Positions 1-6,962 of a stretch of 17,453 nt of DNA are shown piece after piece. Source of the stretch: Litorivivens sp047622145 (GTDB taxonomy: Bacteria > Pseudomonadota > Gammaproteobacteria > Pseudomonadales > Spongiibacteraceae). The translations under genes were made by a program, and so were the position numbers. The stretch is taken from the NCBI GenBank assembly GCA_047622145.1, contig JBLHMO010000066.1, forward strand, positions 1 through 17,453, read 5' to 3'. Under the pieces are notes generated by a model. That model did no database searches. It saw only the letters and a program-made list of their open reading frames with translations, and had not been told where the DNA came from. Numbering within the stretch: position 1 is the stretch's first letter; each line of letters opens with the position of its first letter.

Positions 1-557
1 ATAGCGCCAAGTACCTGCATGGTTTCATTCACGGTTTTTGCCGACAGTGTTCTCTGCGTCATACTCCCACCGGGCTTCGCGATATCTGCACGAAAGCCGA
101 GGCAATCCGCCTTTTTTATTGTATTCATGGGCATATCCGCAAAACGTGGCAAAAGATAGTCGTTGATATGAACCATCGCTGATTTAATGGTGTTCCGGCG
201 CCAGACAGCTGTGTTTTCACTAAGCCAAATTGCAGTGAACTCCCCGAATGTTGGTGTCGCACATTGCTCGATGACGGGCTGATCAGGAACCGCGACTGCG
301 GCACTAAGTCGAACAGGAGTCGGCAAAATAGCTGACCGGCTTCCAAACTCAGCAGCACGATTACTGCCCGGGAAGAAGGTCGCATAATCGAAGGTGCCTG
401 CAACGATTTCCTGCTCAATACGCTCAAGGACTTTTTCCATCTTGCGACGATTTGCTTTCGTATCGCGGAGGGTGGTCTGCTCGCGACAGCGTTTCCCGTG
501 ATAGTTAAAGTCAAATAACAGGGTACCGGTTTCCTTCCGGACACTAATCTTAGACAT
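1..557 (-). CDS. Tyrosine (phage-type) integrase, N-terminal part, cut by the left edge
   Basis: Open reading frame from ATG at 557-555 to the window edge, 185 codons with no stop. The protein begins MSKISVRKETGTLLFDFNYH, then has a basic, Arm-DNA-binding-like segment (about residues 1-55, resembling the DUF3596 arm domain of island and prophage integrases). A linker follows, then a SAM-like core-binding domain from about residue 100 (TFGEFTAIWL, NTIKSAMVHINDYLLP, KTVNETMQVLGA). The catalytic domain with the R-H-R-Y residues would lie to the left, outside the window, so activity cannot be judged. Such enzymes carry out site-specific integration and excision. The start overlaps the end of the excisionase-like gene by 8 bases, implying translational coupling, and the tRNA-Lys gene 850 bp upstream is the likely target. 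Family assignment rests on recognised sequence pattern. Confidence 0.85.
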   Translation of the reverse strand, partial: MSKISVRKETGTLLFDFNYHGKRCREQTTLRDTKANRRKMEKVLERIEQEIVAGTFDYATFFPGSNRAAEFGSRSAILPTPVRLSAAVAVPDQPVIEQCATPTFGEFTAIWLSENTAVWRRNTIKSAMVHINDYLLPRFADMPMNTIKKADCLGFRADIAKPGGSMTQRTLSAKTVNETMQVLGA

Positions 558-786
558 TACAAACACCCCCGCTAGCAAGGGGAATGGAGATTCGGTCATC
601 AACCGCGTCACCGAGCATATCTCTCTCAATATTTTCCCACAGATACAAAATCTTTCGGCCACCAAACGGGCGAATATAGTGTGTCCCTTCGAGTAAAACG
701 GAATCCTTTAGGCAGGAGCGGATTGTTGTGGGCTCGTAATGAATTCGAGCCGCTAGCGCATCAGTAGTCAGGTACGTATAACTCAT
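550..786 (-). CDS. Excisionase-like small DNA-binding protein
   Basis: A 78-residue protein (MSYTYLTTDALAARIHYEPT...) of the kind encoded directly upstream of arm-domain integrases. Residues 5-35 (TTDALAARIHYEPTTIRSCLKD) look like a winged-helix/MerR-like DNA-binding helix pair, followed by a short basic beta hairpin (HYIRPFGGRKILY). Such proteins bend att-site DNA and bias the integrase towards excision (family knowledge). The ATG at 786 is preferred over an in-frame ATG 15 bases upstream: a strong Shine-Dalgarno GGAGGA (799-794) lies 7 bases before it, and the upstream ATG would overlap that site. The stop at 550-552 lies inside the integrase start region (8-base overlap), so the two are probably one transcript from the promoter at 850-877. 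Confidence 0.75.
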   Translation of the reverse strand: MSYTYLTTDALAARIHYEPTTIRSCLKDSVLLEGTHYIRPFGGRKILYLWENIERDMLGDAVDDRISIPLASGGVCNV

Positions 787-910
787 GTATATTTCCTCCA
801 AGTTGCCTATCCCAGTTAGAAGTTGGCCTATACGCCAACTTATTAGCAGAATATACGCACCTTAATAGGCATGTCAACACATTAATTAGCTTATAGGCCA
901 ATTTATTAAC
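787..910. promoter_or_regulatory. Divergent control region with repeated operator-like sites
   Basis: The 124 bp between the excisionase and regulator starts contain a repeated motif. There is a perfect inverted repeat with 8-bp arms AAGTTGGC (820-827) and GCCAACTT (834-841) separated by six bases. TTGGCCTATA (823-832) recurs as its reverse complement TATAGGCCAA at 892-901. A one-base-shorter variant AAGTTGCCTAT is at 800-810, and AATAGGCATG (865-874 region) is a weaker copy. One site overlaps the predicted start of the excisionase transcript and another lies immediately before the regulator start codon. I infer that these are operators for the Xre-type regulator, controlling integrase/excisionase expression and its own gene, as in temperate phage switches. 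Confidence 0.6.
850..877 (-). promoter_or_regulatory. Promoter for excisionase-integrase
   Basis: Read on the minus strand there is a perfect -35 TTGACA (877-872), a 16-base spacer and a -10 TATATT (855-850). Transcription would start near 843 and run leftward through the inverted repeat at 820-841 into the excisionase gene. The dyad positioned at and just after the start site is consistent with repression. Matched by eye. Confidence 0.6.
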
Positions 911-1153
911 ATGATAAGAGTCCGTTTAAAGGAAATGCTCGCAGACAAAGAGTTTCGCGAAGGCAAATCTGCCACGATGGTCGATGTATCCGAGGCCACA
1001 GGAATCCACAGAGCGACGCTTTCGAAAATTGGTAAAAACCGCGGTTACAATCCGACACTCGACATTATTGATCGTCTTTGTGAGTACTTTGACTGCGAGA
1101 TTAGCGACCTATTAGTGCGCTCTGCCAACGGCGTGACAAGTAGCGACCAATAG
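911..1153 (+). CDS. Xre/Cro-family transcriptional regulator
   Basis: An 80-residue helix-turn-helix protein. The HTH is around residues 22-50 (TMVDVSEATGIHRATLSKIG), followed by NPTLDIIDRLCEYFDCEISDLL, the usual C-terminal part of the Cro/C1-type (HTH_26-like) fold. It is transcribed divergently from the excisionase and integrase genes, the classic place for the element's repressor or switch protein. There is no recognisable Shine-Dalgarno before the ATG. A TTATAG hexamer ends 14 bases upstream of the ATG, so the message may have a very short leader or none, as with lambda cI. Its likely binding sites are the TTGGCCTAT repeats upstream. Function as repressor is inferred from position and fold. 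Confidence 0.8.
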   Translation: MIRVRLKEMLADKEFREGKSATMVDVSEATGIHRATLSKIGKNRGYNPTLDIIDRLCEYFDCEISDLLVRSANGVTSSDQ

Positions 1154-1202
1154 GTCAAAAATCGACTATCTCAGGTAATGAAATGAGGCGGCGGCTGGCA
1201 CG

Positions 1203-1235
1203 GATTTGTCACAGATTTGTCACAGATTGGTCACA
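1203..1235. repeat. Three tandem 11-bp repeats
   Basis: GATTTGTCACA at 1203-1213 and 1214-1224 (identical), then GATTGGTCACA at 1225-1235 (one mismatch). The period of 11 bp is close to one helical turn, so three proteins would bind the same DNA face. The repeats lie between the regulator gene and the tRNA-Lys gene, the place where integrase arm-type sites or excisionase sites are expected in an attachment region. The role is inferred; the repeats are seen directly. Confidence 0.8.
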
Positions 1236-1369
1236 AGAGTAATTTGCGGTACAGAAAGGCACCCAAAGATTTTGATTGATGACACTGATCACTGCCGTAG
1301 GGATTGGATTACTAACCGAGGTAGATGAGAGTCGGCCTTAGAGCCGCAAGCTTTACAGCCGACCAACAA

Positions 1370-1399
1370 AAAAGCCCCGCTCTTCCGAGCGGGGCTTTT
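1370..1399 (-). terminator. Rho-independent terminator of tRNA-Lys
   Basis: Stem arms AAAAGCCCCGCTC (1370-1382) and its exact complement (1387-1399) enclose a four-base loop. In the minus-strand transcript the stem is followed by a run of T's continuing to about 1368. It begins 6 bases after the tRNA CCA end. The A/T flanks on both sides make it potentially bidirectional. Confidence 0.9.
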
Positions 1400-1404
1400 G
1401 TGTT

Positions 1405-1480
1405 TGGTGGGTCGTGCTGGATTCGAACCAGCGACCAATTGGTTAAAAGCCAACTGCTCTACCAACTGAGCTAACGACCC
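1405..1480 (-). tRNA. tRNA-Lys (anticodon UUU)
   Basis: A full 76-base cloverleaf including an encoded CCA end. The acceptor stem starts GGGTCGT and pairs with the 3' ACGACCC, followed by discriminator A and CCA. The D-arm is AGCTCAGTTGGTAGAGC, the anticodon loop CTTTTAA carries UUU, and the T-arm is CTGGTTCGAATCCAG. The gene is intact although a mobile element abuts its 3' side (1404 downwards), as expected if the element restores the tRNA 3' end on integration. A tRNA-Lys gene downstream of queC is also present in Pseudomonas aeruginosa (PA0976.1), where it is an island integration site. Confidence 0.97.
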
Positions 1481-1495
1481 TTCAAGAAGGCGCAT

Positions 1496-1523
1496 ATAGT
1501 ACGGATTTCCGAAGAAAACACAA
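1496..1523 (-). promoter_or_regulatory. Promoter of tRNA-Lys
   Basis: On the minus strand there is a -35 TTGTGT (1523-1518), a 16-base spacer and a -10 TACTAT (1501-1496), with a start expected near 1489. A GC-rich stretch (GCGCC, 1493-1489) follows the -10, as in stringently controlled stable-RNA promoters. Matched by eye. Confidence 0.5.
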
Positions 1524-1716
1524 GTGGATGTGCCAATAAAATTGCCATCCATTGCCGTAACTGGTGCCACACCTCAAACGCAGTGCGCGAGCATGCTATA
1601 TTAGTGGCGTCTAACGGTATGGTAATGCCTTCTATATACTACAAACGAGTATGTTAGGCCTCGATTTTTTGAACGACAACCAGCGCTTTTAGATAAATAA
1701 TAAAAGGCCATCATTA

Positions 1717-4215
1717 ATGCATTTTTTCGTCCCGCGAATACCCGTATCACTGGCACTGTTGGCGGGTATTTTCACTGCCGACATGTCTTACGCCCAACTC
1801 GAAGAAATCATTGTCACCGCCCGTCGCCAGGTCGAGAATCTTCAGACAACTCCTGTAGCGGTCTCTGCCTTGAGTGCGTCAATACTTGAAGAGGCGGGTA
1901 TCTCAACCATTACCGATGTAAAACAGGTGGTGCCCAGCCTGCAAATCACCACCAGTGGCGGCAAGGTGCCCACGGTTTACATTCGCGGGGTTGGTCAACG
2001 GGCGGATCGAGCCGACCTTGACCCCGGCGTTGGCCAGTATTTGAACGGCATTTTCATCCCGCGTACCGACAGCGCCCTGCTTGATGCGGTAGACGTCGCC
2101 AGCATTCAGGTGCTGCGAGGGCCTCAGGGCACCTTGTTTGGTAAAAACAGTACCGGTGGCGCTATGCTGATCAGCACCGTGCGGCCCGACCCGCTGGACA
2201 GTGAGGCCACACTATCTGGCAAACTGGGTCAGTACGGCCGCCAAGACCTCAAACTCAGCCTCAACTCACCGCTGCTCGACAACCGCGGCGCAGTCCGCAT
2301 AAGCCTGTTGAGCAAACAGTACGACGGCTATCTGAAAAACCCCAATACCGGTGACCGCTACGGCGACGAAAACCGGCTGGCGGCGACCGTGCGCCTTCTT
2401 TTTGACATCAACGACAATTTAAGCAGCGACCTGTTCGCTTTTTGGACAAAACAGGACGAGAACTCTGCCGCGCTCACCTGCCGTTTTCAGAGCGACAATA
2501 ATGTCCTCATGGGCAGCGCCGTATTACCGGGACAAAACCAGTTTGTATCGATTGCAGAGCGCTGCAAGACTGCCGAACAGCTTGCCAGCAGCTACAAGGT
2601 GTTGAATAACCCCGAAGAGTCCAGCATCCAGATGGAATCCACCATGCTGGCGCTGACCCTGAATGGCCAGATCGGTGAGTTGGACGTGGAAAGTATCTCG
2701 GCCTGGAGTCACCAGTACAGCATTGAGCGCTACGAAGACCAAGACGGCGTCGATATGAACATCATCAGCCAGTCCGGCCCCCTGCTCTTCGACCGTATGC
2801 GCGCCAGCGGGATATCGGTACCCGACGAAGACCGCCATCAGTACAGCCAAGAATTCAAGCTCACCGGAAGCAGTGACGACGCTCAATTCGATTATACGAT
2901 GGGCGTGTTCGGCGCTTACGAAACCCTGAAAAACAACCCCCGCGCCCGCGGAATTGGACCTGAAGGCATGTTTGGTCTGGATGCTGCAGCTCTCGTGGGC
3001 GTACTGAGCGGATTTGCGATTAATGCGCCCGCTAACTCCGGTATCGTACCGCTGGTACTGCCCCAGAACCTAGTCAGCGATTTGACCAATATCAGCGTTG
3101 CCGCCTTTTCCCAGATTAATTGGAACGCCAGGGAGTGGCTGCAGCTGACCGCTGGCTTGCGCTATACCACCGAGGACAAGACCCGCAGCACCCTAGTCTA
3201 TCAAACTGACTACAGCCGCTACGCCGAGCTACTCAATGCTCGCCTGCGCGAGCGCGGCAGCGCAGCCAACACAAGCCATCTAGACGGTGGTATATACAGC
3301 CCGATAGCGGCCAACGATTTTCACTTGCTGGGGCCAAAGCCGCCAACGCTGGTACTGGAGCCGGCACCGATAGCAGCGAAAAGCCAAAAACGCTTCAGCC
3401 AGGTCACGCCGGCGTTTACCGCAACGTTCCTTGCCACAGACGTACTGCTTGAGTCCTTCGCGCTCAATTCGGGGATGATGTATTTCACCGCCAGCAAAGG
3501 CTTCAAGGCGGGTGGTTTGGATTTACGCGGCACCGACATCCAGCCCTTTGAGGCGGAGCTAGTCAATAATTTGGAAGTAGGACTGAAAGTAGATGCTGCC
3601 GACTCTCGAATTCGTGCCAATGCCGCGCTGTACCGCATGGATTACAACGACATACAGGTTACCGTGGCTGAAGCTGCTGGGCTGACCCCAATCAACTACC
3701 TGACCAATGCCGGCCAAGCGCTGATTCAGGGCGCCGAGCTGGAGCTGACGCTGGCCCTTGAGCGCTGGCAATTCCATTTCGCGGCGGGTTACACCGACGC
3801 CGATTATCTCGATTACACCGTGGGCACGACGGAAGGTGACGAAGATCGCAGCAATGAGCCCTTTCCCTTGGTACCCAAAACAACCGCGTCTCTGTCGATG
3901 CAGTACCGTATACCAACGTCTGCAGGCACCCTAACGCCGAGACTGTTCTACTATTGGAGAGACGAAATTTACACCGGCCAAGATGGCGACGGCTCTCTGT
4001 TCGACAGCACCACAATAGCGGCCCAAGGGGTATTAGGGTTTCGGCTGAACTACCTGTCGCCGAGCGAAAATTTGCGCCTGACCGCCTATGTCGACAATGT
4101 GACTAACGCCTTTTACTACGGCGGTGGCTTCGGGATTTCTGGCTCCTACGGCGCCGTCCTGCACGCGGTCGCGCCACCGCGGCACTACGGTGTGGAGTTT
4201 CAATACCGCTTTTAA
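1717..4215 (+). CDS. TonB-dependent outer-membrane receptor
   Basis: An 832-residue outer-membrane transporter gated through TonB. The signal peptide is residues 1-26 with cleavage after SYA. The TonB box EEIIVTA is at about 29-35. The plug domain (about 43-160) has the family signatures PVAVSALS, VPSLQI, VYIRGVGQ and VLRGPQGTLFGKNSTGG. A 22-strand-type beta barrel follows, ending in the typical terminal aromatic (YGVEFQYRF). Cys255 and Cys283 are a likely disulfide in an early extracellular loop. A long loop at about 500-560 is rich in Pro and Ala. The substrate cannot be read from the sequence; this subfamily is used for varied ligands (siderophores, cobalamin, glycans, aromatics, steroids). 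The gene stands alone on the plus strand between tRNA-Lys and queC, with no regulator, TonB or enzyme partner beside it. An AAAAGG ribosome site lies 9 bases before the ATG. Confidence 0.93.
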   Translation: MHFFVPRIPVSLALLAGIFTADMSYAQLEEIIVTARRQVENLQTTPVAVSALSASILEEAGISTITDVKQVVPSLQITTSGGKVPTVYIRGVGQRADRADLDPGVGQYLNGIFIPRTDSALLDAVDVASIQVLRGPQGTLFGKNSTGGAMLISTVRPDPLDSEATLSGKLGQYGRQDLKLSLNSPLLDNRGAVRISLLSKQYDGYLKNPNTGDRYGDENRLAATVRLLFDINDNLSSDLFAFWTKQDENSAALTCRFQSDNNVLMGSAVLPGQNQFVSIAERCKTAEQLASSYKVLNNPEESSIQMESTMLALTLNGQIGELDVESISAWSHQYSIERYEDQDGVDMNIISQSGPLLFDRMRASGISVPDEDRHQYSQEFKLTGSSDDAQFDYTMGVFGAYETLKNNPRARGIGPEGMFGLDAAALVGVLSGFAINAPANSGIVPLVLPQNLVSDLTNISVAAFSQINWNAREWLQLTAGLRYTTEDKTRSTLVYQTDYSRYAELLNARLRERGSAANTSHLDGGIYSPIAANDFHLLGPKPPTLVLEPAPIAAKSQKRFSQVTPAFTATFLATDVLLESFALNSGMMYFTASKGFKAGGLDLRGTDIQPFEAELVNNLEVGLKVDAADSRIRANAALYRMDYNDIQVTVAEAAGLTPINYLTNAGQALIQGAELELTLALERWQFHFAAGYTDADYLDYTVGTTEGDEDRSNEPFPLVPKTTASLSMQYRIPTSAGTLTPRLFYYWRDEIYTGQDGDGSLFDSTTIAAQGVLGFRLNYLSPSENLRLTAYVDNVTNAFYYGGGFGISGSYGAVLHAVAPPRHYGVEFQYRF

Positions 4216-4216
4216 T

Positions 4217-4897
4217 TTATTGGTAGCGGGTGGGGTCGGCAACGCCAGCTGACTCAAACCCTTGGGTGCGCAAAAAGCAACTGTCGCAGCGGCCGCAAGC
4301 TCGGCCTTCGCTGTCGGCCGAATAACAGGACACGGTTTGAGCATAATCCACGCCAAGCGCTAAGCCCTTGCGGATAATCTCGGCCTTGCTTAGGTCTATC
4401 AAGGGGGTGCGTATACACAGCCCCTGCCCTTCGACACCCGCCTTGGTGGCCAGGTTCGCCATGCTTTCAAAGGCCTGTATAAAATCTGGGCGGCAATCTG
4501 GATAGCCCGAATAATCTACTGCGTTGACGCCGATAAAAATCGAGTCGGCGCCCAAGACTTCCGCCCAGCCGAGGGCAATCGACAGGAAAACAGTATTGCG
4601 AGCTGGTACGTAAGTCACGGGAATGCCCGGCGCATCGCTGTGATCGGGAACCGCAATACGACTGTCGGTCAGCGCCGAGCCGCCAATAGCCGTCAAGTCC
4701 AGGGGAATCACTTTGTATTCGGCGGCGCCGGAAATTTCAGCGATACGGCGCGCGGCGATCAATTCGGCACGATGGCGCTGGCCATAATCAAAGGCCAGTG
4801 CGTAGCAGTGGTAGCCTTCAGCGTTTGCCATTGCCAGTACGGTCGCGGAATCCAAGCCGCCTGAAACCAGAATAACTGCTCGTTTTTGCTCTGCCAT
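4217..4897 (-). CDS. queC: 7-cyano-7-deazaguanine synthase (QueC)
   Basis: A 226-residue cytosolic enzyme that converts 7-carboxy-7-deazaguanine, ammonia and ATP into preQ0, in the pathway to queuosine in tRNA. The PP-loop ATP-binding motif SGGLDS is at residues 12-17. The C-terminal zinc site is complete: Cys191, Cys201, Cys204 and Cys207 (CYSADSEGRACGRCDSC). Other family motifs are ALAFDYGQRHRAEL and VTYVPARNTVFLS. Length is normal. The start lies 2 bases after the queE stop, so the two are co-transcribed as consecutive pathway steps. The stop is separated by a single base from the stop of the convergent receptor gene, leaving no room for a terminator between them. Confidence 0.97.
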   Translation of the reverse strand: MAEQKRAVILVSGGLDSATVLAMANAEGYHCYALAFDYGQRHRAELIAARRIAEISGAAEYKVIPLDLTAIGGSALTDSRIAVPDHSDAPGIPVTYVPARNTVFLSIALGWAEVLGADSIFIGVNAVDYSGYPDCRPDFIQAFESMANLATKAGVEGQGLCIRTPLIDLSKAEIIRKGLALGVDYAQTVSCYSADSEGRACGRCDSCFLRTQGFESAGVADPTRYQ

Positions 4898-4899
4898 CG

Positions 4900-5556
4900 T
4901 TAGCGCCCCGGCTCGTCATTCCACAGCAATTTATGCAGCTGTAACTGAAAGCGCACTGGCAGGTTATCTTCAATTATCCAGTTCGCCAGATCAGTCGCAT
5001 TGACTTGACCAAAGCTGGGTGAAAACAGCACCTGCCCGGCGCGCACCTGCAATTGGCGACTATCTAGTTGGAACTTGGCCCAGTCATAATCGCTGCGCGA
5101 ACAGATAACGAATTTCAGCTGATCGTGGTCCGTCAGCAGGTTCATGTTGTCCCACAGGTTCCTGTCACACTCATTAGAATCAGGCGTTTTGATATCAACG
5201 ATGCGGGCAACGCGCGGGTCAACCGCTCCGATGGGCATGGCGCCGCTGGTTTCCAGTGACACCTGATAACCGGCATCACAGAGCGCTGCGAGCAGCGAAA
5301 TACAGGCGGGCTGCGCCAGCGGTTCGCCACCCGTCACGCAAATGTAGCGAGGCGAGTAAGCCGCCACCTGTGCGAGAATATCGTGCTGCGCACGCCGTTC
5401 GCCGCCGTGAAAGGCATACGCGGTGTCGCAGTACTGGCAGCGCAGTGGGCAGCCGGTCAGGCGCACAAAGACCGTCGGCAAGCCAACGGTCAGCGACTCC
5501 CCCTGTAGGGAATAGAATATTTCGGTGATACGCAGGCTGTTATCAGATTCAGTCAT
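4900..5556 (-). CDS. queE: 7-carboxy-7-deazaguanine synthase (QueE), radical SAM
   Basis: A 218-residue radical SAM enzyme that rearranges 6-carboxy-tetrahydropterin to 7-carboxy-7-deazaguanine, supplying QueC. The substrate-binding start ITEIFYSLQGES is at residues 10-21. The 4Fe-4S site is Cys36-x3-Cys40-x2-Cys43 (GCPLRCQYCDT). The SAM-binding GGEP motif follows in CVTGGEPLAQP. Length matches the gammaproteobacterial family. I chose ATG 5556; an in-frame TTG at 5562 would add two residues but has a ribosome site (GGGA) too close to it. The gene lies 62 bases after cpoB in the same direction, and the tol-pal/queE/queC order is common in gammaproteobacteria. Confidence 0.95.
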   Translation of the reverse strand: MTESDNSLRITEIFYSLQGESLTVGLPTVFVRLTGCPLRCQYCDTAYAFHGGERRAQHDILAQVAAYSPRYICVTGGEPLAQPACISLLAALCDAGYQVSLETSGAMPIGAVDPRVARIVDIKTPDSNECDRNLWDNMNLLTDHDQLKFVICSRSDYDWAKFQLDSRQLQVRAGQVLFSPSFGQVNATDLANWIIEDNLPVRFQLQLHKLLWNDEPGR

Positions 5557-5618
5557 AGGCAAAATCCCAGCCTAGGCCGAGATTAGAAGTTTATAGGGAG
5601 TGGAATGATACCTGATCG

Positions 5619-6383
5619 TCAGAAATTGTCTTGCAGGAATTTCCGGGCAAATTTGATTGCCGGGCGATTGCTGTCGCCGTGCTTATGAATCAGTTCATCC
5701 AGTATCTTCTTTGATGCGGCCTTGTCACCGGACAGGAAGTAAACTTTACCCAGCTTGTACATCGCACCCGGTACTTTGCTGTGCTCGGGATATTTCGCTA
5801 ACAATGACGAAAAGGCAATTTGCGCAGCCTTGAGATCCCTCGGCGTGTTCACCAGCTGCAATTCGCCGCTCCAGTACAGGGCATTCGGTGCATAGGCGCC
5901 CTTCGGGTACTGCTTCAGAAATTGCTGAAAGCTCGTGATTGCCTGTGAAAACTGCTTCGCTTTCACCAGTTCATAGGCGCTGCGATAAGCATCAATCTCA
6001 GCCGCGGGTACGGAACTGCTGACCCGGGACGTCGGTGCTGCATTAGACGCTTTTCCGGCAGGCTTGGATTCACCACCGCCACCCGACGCAATTCGGCGAT
6101 CAAGTTCGATATACCGGTCAAGGCTTTGCTGCTTCAAGGTTCGCAGCTGATGACCCTGCTCCTCAATGGTACCGCGCAATTCCATTACCTCCTGTTGGAG
6201 GGTTTGAAGTTGCTGGTAAATCTCCATTTGCAGGTTTTGCTCAGTGGGGATTTGCTGCGCAGAAGTTTGCTTGGACACTTCGTCGCGCGCAGGCCGGCTG
6301 GCATCAAAAATAGGTGCCTGAGCCCAAAGAAGCTGTGCCGACAGCATGACTGCTACCGGCACAAATAGTTTTATGATTTGCAT
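5619..6383 (-). CDS. cpoB: Cell division coordinator CpoB (YbgF), periplasmic
   Basis: A 254-residue periplasmic protein that binds TolA and, in E. coli, links Tol-Pal constriction to PBP1b-driven septal wall synthesis (family knowledge). The signal peptide is residues 1-21, cleaved after LWA. Residues about 44-95 are a Gln/Leu-rich coiled coil (MEIYQQLQTLQQEVMELRG...), the trimerising segment. A Gly/Ser/Ala linker (about 96-128) follows. The C-terminal half is a set of TPR repeats (AYELVKAKQFSQAITSFQQF, NALYWSGELQL, PGAMYKLGKVYF). It starts 17 bases after pal, so it belongs to the tol-pal transcript. Confidence 0.94.
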   Translation of the reverse strand: MQIIKLFVPVAVMLSAQLLWAQAPIFDASRPARDEVSKQTSAQQIPTEQNLQMEIYQQLQTLQQEVMELRGTIEEQGHQLRTLKQQSLDRYIELDRRIASGGGGESKPAGKASNAAPTSRVSSSVPAAEIDAYRSAYELVKAKQFSQAITSFQQFLKQYPKGAYAPNALYWSGELQLVNTPRDLKAAQIAFSSLLAKYPEHSKVPGAMYKLGKVYFLSGDKAASKKILDELIHKHGDSNRPAIKFARKFLQDNF

Positions 6384-6400
6384 ACGACTCTAATAGTGGC

Positions 6401-6919
6401 TTACTTGAGTTCTACACGTCGGTTTTCTGACCAGGCAGATTCACCCTGACCAAAAGACAAGGGGCTCTCTTCACCGTAGCTCACTGTTTCGATACGGTAA
6501 CGCGAAATACCGTTCAGCGCCATGTAGTCAGCAACCGCTTGTCCGCGACGCTCACCCAGTGCGATGTTGTATTCACGAGTACCACGCTCATCAGCATGAC
6601 CTTCGAGACGAATTGTGCCTACCGAATCGCGCAGCCGACCGATTTGCGCATCGAGATCCGCGCGTGCTTGGGCCGTCAGTGATGCCGAATCGAATTCAAA
6701 GCGGAACACATATTCCAGTGCAACCATTGGCTGCTCGTCAACCATTGGCTTCATTGGCTTCATAGGCGCAGCATTCGCTCCACTGACTGAACCGTCAAAA
6801 CCAGGCAACGACTGGCGGCCATCCATTTCGCCACTCTCTTCAATATCCGTGCTTGAACAAGCTGCCAGTATGACCGCAGAAAACACGACACCCGACAACT
6901 GTAATTTTTTGTTTTTCAT
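6401..6919 (-). CDS. pal: Peptidoglycan-associated lipoprotein Pal
   Basis: A 172-residue outer-membrane lipoprotein. The signal peptide carries the lipobox LAAC, giving lipidated Cys21. Residues 22-65 are a flexible tether with a short Met-Lys-Pro repeat (MKPMKPM). Residues 68-172 form the OmpA-like peptidoglycan-binding domain; Asp110 and Arg125 (GHADERGTREYNIALGERRG) are the diaminopimelate-binding pair. Pal anchors the outer membrane to the wall and is released from TolB by TolA during constriction. A good ribosome site AGAGGA precedes the ATG. The 117-bp gap from tolB holds a candidate promoter, so pal-cpoB may also be expressed separately. Confidence 0.97.
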   Translation of the reverse strand: MKNKKLQLSGVVFSAVILAACSSTDIEESGEMDGRQSLPGFDGSVSGANAAPMKPMKPMVDEQPMVALEYVFRFEFDSASLTAQARADLDAQIGRLRDSVGTIRLEGHADERGTREYNIALGERRGQAVADYMALNGISRYRIETVSYGEESPLSFGQGESAWSENRRVELK

Positions 6920-6962
6920 GGAATTCCTCTATATTTTCCGAATGTTACTGCCTAGACAATAT

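Noticed and set aside
125..544. 139-codon open frame on the minus strand over the integrase region
   Set aside because: It is an out-of-frame reading of the integrase; the frame starting at 557 gives a recognisable arm domain and core-binding domain and runs uninterrupted to the edge.
1106..1156. Inverted repeat GACCTATT / AATAGGTC at the end of the regulator gene
   Set aside because: The arms are 35 bases apart and no T-run follows, so it is not a convincing terminator; the resemblance to the operator motif is only partial.
1331..1363. GTCGGC / GCCGAC inverted repeat left of the tRNA terminator
   Set aside because: Six-base arms with a 21-base loop are expected by chance at this GC content; there is no further support for a site-specific recombination core.
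1289..1570. 93-codon minus-strand frame
   Set aside because: It covers the tRNA-Lys gene, its promoter and its terminator; the apparent protein is translated tRNA sequence.
1669..1697. TTGAAC-17-GATAAA as promoter of the TonB-dependent receptor
   Set aside because: The predicted start would fall inside the ribosome-binding site, so it would not give a translatable leader; no better promoter could be picked by eye.
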